The notes beneath the pieces were generated by a model. That model was given only the letters and a program-made list of their open reading frames with translations, had not been told where the DNA came from and did no database searches. A stretch of 27,951 nucleotides of DNA from a virus: positions 1-27,951 of the IMG/VR virus record IMGVR_UViG_3300030098_004930; one strand, 5' to 3'. The translations under genes and the position numbers were made by a program. The first letter of the stretch is position 1, and every line of letters begins with the position of its first letter. This document shows, piece after piece, positions 7,422 to 15,721 of this stretch.

Positions 7422-9493
7422 TATGGTTTCTCACCTGTTTTAAAGCATTTTTGCATACCTGAACTGTAAGTCATTGTATTATCTGTTTTGCCAGCAGCAC
7501 CATTTTTTGAACGATATGATTTATATCCTATCTCTGTTTTATTACCCTCTTTATCAACAATATAGGTAAATACTTTTTTGCCAGTGACTACTGTTCCTGT
7601 CTCCTTATCATAAGTTAGATCATCAGTTTCTTTCAATTCAAAATTTTCGGTAAAATCTTTTGAGTTTTCAACTCCGATACAATCCCTTAAAACTTTTCCG
7701 TTAACTATATTTCCACCCATATTAACATCTAAGGCAGAACCTATCATACTATTTGGATTTCCCTCTTCATATTTTTTCGGAGGGTAGTCCATCATAGTTA
7801 GATGAAATGCTCTCGATGCTTCTTCAGCTTCCATACGAGTTCCAAGTCCAGACTTTACTTCATTTAACTTATTAATTCTTTCCCTTTGCATATTTACCAC
7901 TTTTTCTCTTTGTTGTGATAAATTTCTTTTTACATTAACACCTTCAGTATTTGGATATTCTTCTTCATAAGCCAAACCTACTTTATTAATAACTTTTGTA
8001 AGTTCATCAGTAAGTTTATTATCATCAGCTACATATTTGAGAATTACTTGATATTTTTCTTCCAAAGTCAACTCTTCATCGGCAGGATACTCTTTATCTT
8101 TTGGTAAATATTTTTGATACTTTTTATTTATCGGTGGTTTTTTATTAGCTCCAAATAAAGATTTTTCAATGTTATTTTGAACTGTTTGTGGGTTTTTATT
8201 TAGAACTTCTATTTGTTGGTTCATAGAAAGTTTTAACAAATTTTGTGCTACTGGTACTGCCTCTCTTTGATAATTTTCTTCTATCTCTGTTATTTGATTT
8301 GAATAATTATCAATTATTTTTTTGGATTCTTCTTTTTCATTTTCACTCAAATCTAAACTATCAATTGTCTTTTTATAATTTTCACCCTCTTGCGATAATG
8401 TAGAGTTATCTTGAATATCATTAGTAGTAGTTTTATCAGAATGAAATTGTATTAATAAATTGCCATCATTATCTTCAACAAAAGTAGCAGTATCAGATGG
8501 GTTTATTCCACCGCCACCAGCCTCTATAAAAGCAACGGCATCCTCTTCTTTAACATCTTGTCCATTAGGTAAAAGAATTGTGTTAGCATTTTTTACCATT
8601 TCAACTTGAGCAGTTATTGAAATTTTAGCTCCATAAAAAGTTGAAGTTTTTTGAGGTTCACCAAACTTATTTTGTTCTTGTAGGTTTTTAATTCTTTTTT
8701 GCGTTCTTTCGTGTTTCTTTTTTGCAGACCTAGCAGAAACAACACATTTTGACCAAAGTTTTTTATTCTTTATTCCCTCTGGAACTTTACCTGTACCTGG
8801 AGTTTGTGCTTGTTCTTTTCCAAGCGCAGTATCTTCACTCATCTCGTACAATTTCATGGCAAGTTCTTCATCTGTCATATCTTGATTCTTTTCTAATATA
8901 TGAACACCCTCACCTGACATTATTTCATTGAAAGCAGAACCAGCTCCACCTGGTGCAGGTTTTGTACCAGTATTTTTTTCAAATTTACTATAACCATATT
9001 TGAACATATCGTTTTTAACTTGGTTATCACCCTCATTAGGATCACCAGCAACTATATTGTCTTGTTGAGATTGAGTATCAATATCACTATCATCAATATC
9101 GTTCTCGTCATCACTTCCTAAATATTTTTCGGTATCACCTAATTTAGGACCTGCCACAGATGTTGAATCTTTATCATCTTTTTTCTCACCACTTTCTTTG
9201 TCTTCTAATTCTTTTGCAGCTTTGTATGCCTCACTATCTTTATCCCTCACAATAGCTTTACCATAGGTGGTTTCTTGGTCTTTATCACCTACTTTATATT
9301 TTACTGGCGTGTCAGGATCTATTTCTTTCTTTTCTAATGCCAAGATAACATTATCAACCACATCTTTATCAATACCTCTTGCTAAACAAATTTCTTTTAG
9401 TAAAACTAAATGATAATCGTTATTTGGGTTTGGTATACCATTAGGTACGATTCGTCTCCAATCTATAAAAAGTTTTCCTAAATCAAAACTCAT
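7421..9493 (-). CDS. Large phage protein of unknown function (690 aa), possibly virion-associated
   Basis: I do not recognise a catalytic domain. The first ~55 residues (LGKLFIDWRRIVPNGIPNPN through ARGIDKDVVDNVILALEKKE) form a compact helical module. Residues ~80-170 are an acidic, low-complexity linker rich in Asp, Glu, Ser and Lys. The middle holds ISITAQVEMVKNANTILLPN, a glycine run EAGGGGINPSD, and NLLIQFHSDKTTTNDIQDNS. Long charged helices follow (about 375-560), and the C-terminal ~130 residues are likely beta-rich. Modular architecture with linker and helices would suit an internal head protein or an injected protein, but it lies after the polymerase gene. It overlaps the polymerase stop by 11 nt (ATGAGTTTTGA), indicating translational coupling. 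Confidence 0.75.
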   Translation of the reverse strand: MSFDLGKLFIDWRRIVPNGIPNPNNDYHLVLLKEICLARGIDKDVVDNVILALEKKEIDPDTPVKYKVGDKDQETTYGKAIVRDKDSEAYKAAKELEDKESGEKKDDKDSTSVAGPKLGDTEKYLGSDDENDIDDSDIDTQSQQDNIVAGDPNEGDNQVKNDMFKYGYSKFEKNTGTKPAPGGAGSAFNEIMSGEGVHILEKNQDMTDEELAMKLYEMSEDTALGKEQAQTPGTGKVPEGIKNKKLWSKCVVSARSAKKKHERTQKRIKNLQEQNKFGEPQKTSTFYGAKISITAQVEMVKNANTILLPNGQDVKEEDAVAFIEAGGGGINPSDTATFVEDNDGNLLIQFHSDKTTTNDIQDNSTLSQEGENYKKTIDSLDLSENEKEESKKIIDNYSNQITEIEENYQREAVPVAQNLLKLSMNQQIEVLNKNPQTVQNNIEKSLFGANKKPPINKKYQKYLPKDKEYPADEELTLEEKYQVILKYVADDNKLTDELTKVINKVGLAYEEEYPNTEGVNVKRNLSQQREKVVNMQRERINKLNEVKSGLGTRMEAEEASRAFHLTMMDYPPKKYEEGNPNSMIGSALDVNMGGNIVNGKVLRDCIGVENSKDFTENFELKETDDLTYDKETGTVVTGKKVFTYIVDKEGNKTEIGYKSYRSKNGAAGKTDNTMTYSSGMQKCFKTGEKP

Positions 9494-10679
9494 AATCTGT
9501 TAATGTCCCATAGGTGTTACCGACTTTACTGTGTATAATAAAATCATCTTGTCGTAAGATTTCTTGGATATCATGTATTGTTTCTTTCCCATCTTTTTTA
9601 GCATAATCAAATAAAAAACTATCGTAGTTGTAATGAACTATGTTAGTCTTTCTCTCTAATAAATATGTGTGTAGTTTATTTAAGATAGTAACATTCCTTT
9701 CAGTTTCATACGCCTGTATGTAATAATTAAATAACTTTTGAGCATTAAGGTCACCTAAATTAGCTCTTTTCATTGGTCGTTTATAAATATGTGTTAAGAT
9801 TCCATTCCGAGTCATATATTCGTCATAAAATACTTTAACCAAGTCCTCTACACCTCTGAAAAACTCACTCATCTTAGCAATGTCTTTTCTGACACCACCA
9901 TATAAGTTTTGGAATGTTAGTGTTTTTGCTTCTCCCTCTGTCACACCTAAGTCTTCTGCTAACTTACCATAGACCGACTTATTACCAAAGTCATAATCAG
10001 TTAGTTTAGCAATCAACCTTGGGTGATACGACTCAAAGTCAAACTCTACAAATACATCGTTAAGTGGAGAGAATGCTTTTCGTTGGTCTTTTGTGAGAGC
10101 AGCAAAGTTAAGATTATGAATAGAGTTAGATGGTCTTGATGTGGTTGTGAAAAAGTTATAGTTCTGATATATCTTCTTTTTGTAAATATACTTTAACATA
10201 TGGTCACCGAATATCTTTGTAAAGTCTGTATTGACTCCGATACCATTTGATTCTAACTCACCGAAAGCATTTATAAAGTCATCGTGAAATTTATCTAACT
10301 TATTGAAATCTGCCATATCTTTATAATGTGGAACATCTTCACATAGTTGTTCTATCATCTTGTCTAATGGATAATAATATGTAAAATCATCTTGGTCGTA
10401 AAAGTTATCCCATTGTATATGGTCAAGTGGTTTGTTTGTCATCCAATAGTTTAGGATATCAGCACAATACTTAGGACGACTAGCAAAATCATAAGCATGT
10501 CCAGCTTTCCAATCATCAATCAACATTCCTTCGTCTGCTGGATAATCTATATCAACAGTCATCTTCTCATAATGATTAGCATAAACTAACTTATGTTTCA
10601 TAACATCGTAAGCTAAAACTAAGTCATTTAACGGGTGAGATTTGGACCAGTTAGGTTTAGAGATAACCAATTTAATCAT
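9483..10679 (-). CDS. Compact family A DNA polymerase catalytic core
   Basis: Probably the replicative DNA polymerase subunit. Family A blocks are collinear: a thumb-like helix ending GELESNGIGVN (140-150), TTTSRPSNSIHNLNFAAL (178-195) matching the RLSS..NLQNIP block, motif A FVEFDFESYHPRLIAKL with Asp214, motif B KTLTFQNLYGG (252-262), NYYIQAYETE (318-327) in the place of PIQGTAAD, and motif C HYNYDSF with Asp353. At 398 residues it contains only palm, fingers and thumb: no 5' nuclease (that is a separate gene at 3419-4477), and I see no 3'-5' exonuclease motifs in the first 130 residues. Motif C reads YDS where most family members have HDE. No clear Shine-Dalgarno precedes the ATG. A separate proofreading subunit, as reported for Rhodothermus phage RM378, may lie outside the window. 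Confidence 0.82.
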   Translation of the reverse strand: MIKLVISKPNWSKSHPLNDLVLAYDVMKHKLVYANHYEKMTVDIDYPADEGMLIDDWKAGHAYDFASRPKYCADILNYWMTNKPLDHIQWDNFYDQDDFTYYYPLDKMIEQLCEDVPHYKDMADFNKLDKFHDDFINAFGELESNGIGVNTDFTKIFGDHMLKYIYKKKIYQNYNFFTTTSRPSNSIHNLNFAALTKDQRKAFSPLNDVFVEFDFESYHPRLIAKLTDYDFGNKSVYGKLAEDLGVTEGEAKTLTFQNLYGGVRKDIAKMSEFFRGVEDLVKVFYDEYMTRNGILTHIYKRPMKRANLGDLNAQKLFNYYIQAYETERNVTILNKLHTYLLERKTNIVHYNYDSFLFDYAKKDGKETIHDIQEILRQDDFIIHSKVGNTYGTLTDYEF

Positions 10680-10718
10680 ATGTTAAGTTACATATAATTT
10701 AATAAAATGTCAAGTAGT

Positions 10719-13700
10719 TTATCCTATGAAACCGGCATCTTCTCCTTGAAATGGATTTGAAATAGCACGTGCTTTATTAGATGTAGTAAACTTCCTAATG
10801 TATTTATTATTATCAAAAAAGTATTCTACATCATTTACAAAAGTTTGTAAAGAAACTCCTGACCTATCAAAAACCCATTTTGGAACTACTATCGAATTAA
10901 TCTGTTTTGTTAAAGGCATGTTAAATTTAATTCTATAAGATATTGCTGTACCCTTATCTGTCTTATCAAAAAATGTTTTAAAACCAAACGATGTAAAAAT
11001 AATACCATAATCTGATACTGGATCTTCTACCATAATTCCATCACCGACATTAGGTCTAACATCAAAACCAATCGGCAAATTATCTTTATTTGATATAAAT
11101 TTTTGAAAAAATTCAGCACTTGTTCTGTTTCCAGCCAATCCAATAACAAAGTTTTCGATGTTGTCTACATCGACATCAAATTTTCTATACGAGTCTCTTG
11201 ATATTCTACTTCCTTCCTCAAAATAAGTACCCTCATAATCACCTTCTGCAATTTTTAAACCTAAAGTTCCAAACACTTGTTCGATATAATTGACAATAGC
11301 ATGGTTTCTATCTCCCCCTAATCGTAATTTTCTAAGTTTTGAACCCAAATCATCAAAAAATCCCTCTTCATCTTCAACAACACCCGTAAAGATTGACCTA
11401 TGGTTGTTTCCACCTCCAAAACCAGAAAGTGAAAGTTGATTGTTTTTAATGTAATCATTTCTTATAAGACCAATTTCACAAAAATTATTGTTATCAACTA
11501 ATCCTTGATTTTCTTCTCTTAAAGAAATTAGTAATAGTTTTTTAAAAGCTTGATTTAATGCCATCACAAATTGAAAATCGTTTATGGTTTTGGGTGATGA
11601 AATATCATTAACAATAGTATCGGGTGTCATTAATTTTTCTACCTCAGAAGCTGTATTTTCAAAAACAAATTTTTCAATGTCTTTATCAAAAATTGAAGTA
11701 ACTTTTAGTATTTCATCATATTTTCCAACAGAGTCAACTTGATTAGATTTTATTATAGATTTTTTAAAAGGGTTGTTTATGTCACCAGTACCACCACCAT
11801 CCCCCCCATCAGGTATTGTTTCAGATGTCGTAGTTTTATCTAATGCTGGTTCAAAACCAGAAACATTTATAAACTCCCCTTTCACCTCTGGTCTTATAAA
11901 TGGCTGCATAGTATATCTCGTAACCCATCTTGTATCAATGGTATCTTCTATACCCTTTACGATAAAAATCATTTTTTCTGTCATCCATTTAGGTAAAAAA
12001 TTAAAAGAAAATAAATCACCTATTTGTAAATAAGAATTACCATAAACAGATATTGTTAACTCTGCTGGAATCAAATTATATATCGCATTTTTTTTATCTT
12101 TATCACCAAACCTTACATTTATTTTTGCTATCTTCCCATACATATCTCTTAGACTAGTTCCACCAATAATCTTATTATTTTCTTTAAATTCTTTTACAGA
12201 GGATAAATTATTAAATTGTTGTATTTCTTTTTCTTTTTGAACATCTGATTGAATAGATGTTAATTTTCCATCGGTTGCTGCTTGTTTTACTGCCTTATTA
12301 AATACTTCAGCCATAGTATCATTACCAGTTTCTATTTTTGTATCTTTAAAATTATTTCTTACAGTTTTTTCATTTACCAAATCCCTATTAGCTTCTATAT
12401 TTTCTTCTTCTTCGATATCTTCCTTTACTAAAGGTAAACTTAAAACAGAAACATTTTCTCCATATAGTTTTTTACCTTCGGGTCCTGTGGCTTGTAAAAA
12501 AGAAAAGTCGTCTTTTCTATCATCGTCAAAAAATTTACCTCTTGGTTTCTGACCTATGGCAATGGCATTTCCGAGGTTTCCTTTTGGCATAGCAAAAGAA
12601 AAATCTATATCGTTAACTATTGAATTTCCAGAGGTAATATCAAACATAAAAATTGAGTCATCTTTTGGTGCTTCTGGTATCAGATTAACATCTTGTACTG
12701 TCATTGCAGAAAAAGTGTCATTTAGTGCTTTTAGTTTTAATTGAAAAACGTCATACGAATCTTTATTAATTTGTTCTAAAATATTAACAAATGCATCATT
12801 TACAGTTTTTAATTTTTGAAAACTTTCTGTTATTAATTTTATAGATATAAATAAATCTCTTAATGGGATAACTTTTTTATTTTGATATTCATCATGATTA
12901 CCATCTAACATTTTTTGATAAATCTTTCCCCTATCTTTTTTCTCAACATTTCCAAACGTCTCTTTTGAGTTACGACTAAATCTACCCAACATTTCTGATA
13001 ATGGTTTTTCCTCTTCTTTTCCCATGTAAGGATATAAAAATAAACTCAAATCTTCACCACTTGATAAAAACTGTACTTGCCTAGCAACTAAAGCATCTGA
13101 ATACCTAATCATTGTATCTTTTGTATTGAATTCTACCGCATATATAGAGTTAATTTTACGAGACTCAGCAACAATGCCATTTAAAAATAAATCCTCAAAT
13201 AAACCATAAGTAATATAACCAACATCTAAATTATTACCTTGAGTTGTATATGGAGTATAATCTTGATAATATATACCACTACTCAAGTTTCTACTAGACA
13301 TTGTTCCAACTGATTGTTTTGATACTTCGATTGCGTCATATAAACTTTCTAAAACATCTCTTTGCCCTTCGGCTGATAAAAAATCATAGATTTGCCATTG
13401 AGCATTTGATATACCTAATTCTGCTGTCGCTCCACCCTCTTCTCTCCTCAATCTATTAATTTCAGCAACACTATCAAGTAATATTTCTTCAAATTTTGTA
13501 GTAAATATGTATTTTAAATCATTATCTTCATTTATTTCAGTATCTAATAAAACAGTTCCTCTTGAGTACATTTGAACAGTACATTCATAATGCCCTTGTT
13601 GGTTTAATTTAGCAGTATAGTCATATACCAATCCAACATGAGTGTCCACCTTACCTTTATTTATTTTTTTATTTTTATAGCCATTTGCTTTTGGATTAAC

Positions 13701-14378
13701 AGTTTCAACTCGATTCCCATCATCATCGTTGTAATAATATTTTCCGTTATCTAAATAAACATCAAATTTATTATCTACTTTTTGCAACCCACCATAAATA
13801 CTTGATAACAAAAACTCTAATTGAATATCAGTATTAAACAAGTATTCATCAAGGTCATAGAATTCTACATTATCATATGACCAACCAAAATCAACAATTA
13901 CTGTGGCACCAGGTCTTAAAAAATAGGGTAAATATATCTCGTCAAAATCTTTCTTGTTAAAAACCTTGAAATTTATAGTTGTACTTCTGACTGAACCCAA
14001 CGAACCCATAGTTCTTGAGGTTACTGATGTTATACCTGAATTTGGTTTTAACAAAGGATTATTTCGTAAACCATTGATTCTCAACTGTTCGTCTTTATCA
14101 GCAATATTACCGGTTACAGGCTCAAGTGCTTCAACATAATCATCTTGATTATTTTGATTAACGACATGATATCCAACTTGTTGAGTAACACTACCAGATA
14201 TCAAGAAGGTAGTCCACATTCTAGCAAATGTAGTTTGATCTCCAAGATAATGTCTGTTGTTATCATCAACTGGATCAAATGGTGTTACCTCAAAACTACC
14301 ATCTTGTAACTTATTAAGTATTTCTTTTGTCTCCTCACTTAGAGAAGAGCCAAATATTCTATCACTAAATTTAGGCAT
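10719..14378 (-). CDS. Very large baseplate hub-like structural protein (1219 aa)
   Basis: Likely a central baseplate protein. The N-terminal region contains RSTTINFKVFNKKDFDEIYLP followed by LRPGATVIVDFGWSYD, and further on LVYDYTAKLNQQGHYECTVQMYSRG, which resemble beta-rich hub domains of contractile tails. Around residues 770-840, NLIPAELTISVYGNSYLQIGDLFSFNFLPKWM, VKGIEDTIDTRWVTRYTMQPFIRP has the pattern of the closing domain of gp27/gpD-type hubs. A glycine-rich hinge (DGGDGGGTGD, about 868-878) separates a C-terminal region of some 340 residues of unknown role. T4 gp27 has 391 residues, so this is about three times larger and may combine several baseplate functions. The gene starts 1 nt after the stop of the LysM gene. 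No signal peptide or transmembrane segment is visible. The hub assignment is an inference from pattern and position. Confidence 0.7.
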   Translation of the reverse strand: MPKFSDRIFGSSLSEETKEILNKLQDGSFEVTPFDPVDDNNRHYLGDQTTFARMWTTFLISGSVTQQVGYHVVNQNNQDDYVEALEPVTGNIADKDEQLRINGLRNNPLLKPNSGITSVTSRTMGSLGSVRSTTINFKVFNKKDFDEIYLPYFLRPGATVIVDFGWSYDNVEFYDLDEYLFNTDIQLEFLLSSIYGGLQKVDNKFDVYLDNGKYYYNDDDGNRVETVNPKANGYKNKKINKGKVDTHVGLVYDYTAKLNQQGHYECTVQMYSRGTVLLDTEINEDNDLKYIFTTKFEEILLDSVAEINRLRREEGGATAELGISNAQWQIYDFLSAEGQRDVLESLYDAIEVSKQSVGTMSSRNLSSGIYYQDYTPYTTQGNNLDVGYITYGLFEDLFLNGIVAESRKINSIYAVEFNTKDTMIRYSDALVARQVQFLSSGEDLSLFLYPYMGKEEEKPLSEMLGRFSRNSKETFGNVEKKDRGKIYQKMLDGNHDEYQNKKVIPLRDLFISIKLITESFQKLKTVNDAFVNILEQINKDSYDVFQLKLKALNDTFSAMTVQDVNLIPEAPKDDSIFMFDITSGNSIVNDIDFSFAMPKGNLGNAIAIGQKPRGKFFDDDRKDDFSFLQATGPEGKKLYGENVSVLSLPLVKEDIEEEENIEANRDLVNEKTVRNNFKDTKIETGNDTMAEVFNKAVKQAATDGKLTSIQSDVQKEKEIQQFNNLSSVKEFKENNKIIGGTSLRDMYGKIAKINVRFGDKDKKNAIYNLIPAELTISVYGNSYLQIGDLFSFNFLPKWMTEKMIFIVKGIEDTIDTRWVTRYTMQPFIRPEVKGEFINVSGFEPALDKTTTSETIPDGGDGGGTGDINNPFKKSIIKSNQVDSVGKYDEILKVTSIFDKDIEKFVFENTASEVEKLMTPDTIVNDISSPKTINDFQFVMALNQAFKKLLLISLREENQGLVDNNNFCEIGLIRNDYIKNNQLSLSGFGGGNNHRSIFTGVVEDEEGFFDDLGSKLRKLRLGGDRNHAIVNYIEQVFGTLGLKIAEGDYEGTYFEEGSRISRDSYRKFDVDVDNIENFVIGLAGNRTSAEFFQKFISNKDNLPIGFDVRPNVGDGIMVEDPVSDYGIIFTSFGFKTFFDKTDKGTAISYRIKFNMPLTKQINSIVVPKWVFDRSGVSLQTFVNDVEYFFDNNKYIRKFTTSNKARAISNPFQGEDAGFIG

Positions 14379-14379
14379 T

Positions 14380-14649
14380 TTATTTTAAAACTGCTTTTTC
14401 TACAGAAAGTGGTACTCTTAATTGTGTTCCAGCTTCAATATTATTAGACTTTAAATTATTTACCGAAGCAATATACCACCAATATTCAGTTGTCCCATAA
14501 TACTCTTGTGATATTAAATCACATCTGTCACCTTCTGTTGCTATAAGAAGCACATCTGAATTTTTTTCTTCATGTTTTGGTAAATAAGATGTACCTATGG
14601 TAGCCACTCCGTTGTTTTTATATCTTTTTATTGTATTGTATCTACTCAT
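14380..14649 (-). CDS. Small LysM-domain baseplate protein (gp53-like)
   Basis: An 89-residue protein whose core is one LysM-like module: LLIATEGDRCDLISQEYYGTTEYWWYIASVNNL, then the terminal GTQLRVP typical of LysM ends. In contractile tails such a domain occurs in the T4 baseplate wedge protein gp53 and in P2 gpX, where it mediates protein contacts and not cell-wall binding. T4 gp53 has about 196 residues, so this is the LysM part with a short N-terminal arm (about 30 residues). Position fits a baseplate component: it lies between the tube-cap protein and the giant hub protein and is coupled to the former by a TAATG overlap. Which of the two families it matches better cannot be settled by eye. 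Confidence 0.75.
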   Translation of the reverse strand: MSRYNTIKRYKNNGVATIGTSYLPKHEEKNSDVLLIATEGDRCDLISQEYYGTTEYWWYIASVNNLKSNNIEAGTQLRVPLSVEKAVLK

Positions 14650-15719
14650 TATCTACCATCTCCATAAAATTTTCCTGAACTATTATTATCAGTATTTAAA
14701 CCAGGTGGTCGTTTACTAAGTATCTGATAAGATATCGCAATGTCAAAAAGTCTTGGTCTAACACTTAAAGAATCCCAATCACCTTGTTCATTAACGGTAT
14801 AAGATATGGATTTAATAAATCCAAACTGACCTACCCTCGGCGTTCCAATGTGAGCCATATAAAGTTCTGTAAAAGGTGGTTTCATCCTTGTTAGTCCGTC
14901 ATTGTCAGGTAAGTATTGGGGATATGCTAATGAAGTTAGTTTTTCTATTTTATCATACATCAATGTAAATTCTGTATGATTTGCTGGATAAACTTTTAAG
15001 TTAAAACTAATATCTCTTTCTGCTCTTTCATAAGAATAAACTGGTTCACTTCTACCAATATAATTAGTCGGTGTGAATGATGGACTTACATTTTCTGTTA
15101 TGCCAGTTACATATCCTCTAAAATAAATAAACTTACCATCTCTTAAATCTTTTATTCTTACATAAAAGTCTCCCTTTTTTCTTGGTGCTATCTCATCATC
15201 AACTTGTCTTGCAGTAACAGGACGTAATGAAACACGGTCAATATAGTTAGTTTCACGAGGTCCTCCCCCCAAATCTGTAAAGGGTGTTGGTTTTCCAACA
15301 ACCGGTACGTTAGCAATCTCTACTAATTCTTGTGTGGTTCTTACTTTAGCAGAATCAATCACTTGATTTGCTTTATCAATTAAATAACTTGATATTAAAT
15401 TATCTGATGTATTTTGTATAGGATATTCTGCGTCAAGGGATTCTTTTACTGCGTCCCTAACAAAATCTGGTGGATTATCACCAAGATTACCAAAAGGTAA
15501 ACCGACTGAACCTCTAAGGGAATAATCAATTTTGTTTAGAGTTGGATTTGCTAAATCTGTTAAGAATGTATTTGGTAAAGCAGTACGACCTAACAATAAA
15601 TTTTCGGTTTCTTTAACTGCATTATCAATACTAGTATTACGTTGTACCCTCGCAACTTGTCTTACAGCTTTATTTACACTTAAATCGTTAAATGCTGATT
15701 TTAAATTTTCTAATGCCAT
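14649..15719 (-). CDS. Baseplate tail-tube cap/initiator (gp48/gp54-like)
   Basis: Probably joins the baseplate hub to the first tube ring and nucleates tube polymerisation. The 356-residue protein has a mostly helical, polar N-terminal half (to about 160). The C-terminal domain, FYVRIKDLRDGKFIYFRGYVTGITENVSPSF ... ERAERDISFNLKVYPANHTEF ... GFIKSISYTVNEQGDWD, looks like a tube-fold domain with inward beta strands and a tube-protein-like closing strand (RLFDIAISYQIL). Length is close to T4 gp48 (364) and gp54 (320). The gene follows the tape measure by 2 nt and precedes the LysM protein, as expected for a cap. Which of the T4 pair it corresponds to is unclear; a single gene may do both jobs. 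Confidence 0.75.
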   Translation of the reverse strand: MALENLKSAFNDLSVNKAVRQVARVQRNTSIDNAVKETENLLLGRTALPNTFLTDLANPTLNKIDYSLRGSVGLPFGNLGDNPPDFVRDAVKESLDAEYPIQNTSDNLISSYLIDKANQVIDSAKVRTTQELVEIANVPVVGKPTPFTDLGGGPRETNYIDRVSLRPVTARQVDDEIAPRKKGDFYVRIKDLRDGKFIYFRGYVTGITENVSPSFTPTNYIGRSEPVYSYERAERDISFNLKVYPANHTEFTLMYDKIEKLTSLAYPQYLPDNDGLTRMKPPFTELYMAHIGTPRVGQFGFIKSISYTVNEQGDWDSLSVRPRLFDIAISYQILSKRPPGLNTDNNSSGKFYGDGR

Positions 15720-15721
15720 TT

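Noticed and set aside
10685-10713. TTGACA followed by AT-rich DNA upstream of the polymerase gene, a possible sigma70 promoter
   Set aside because: At 17-nt spacing the -10 would be TAACTT (3 of 6) and transcription would start at the start codon. No better -10 fits the spacing.
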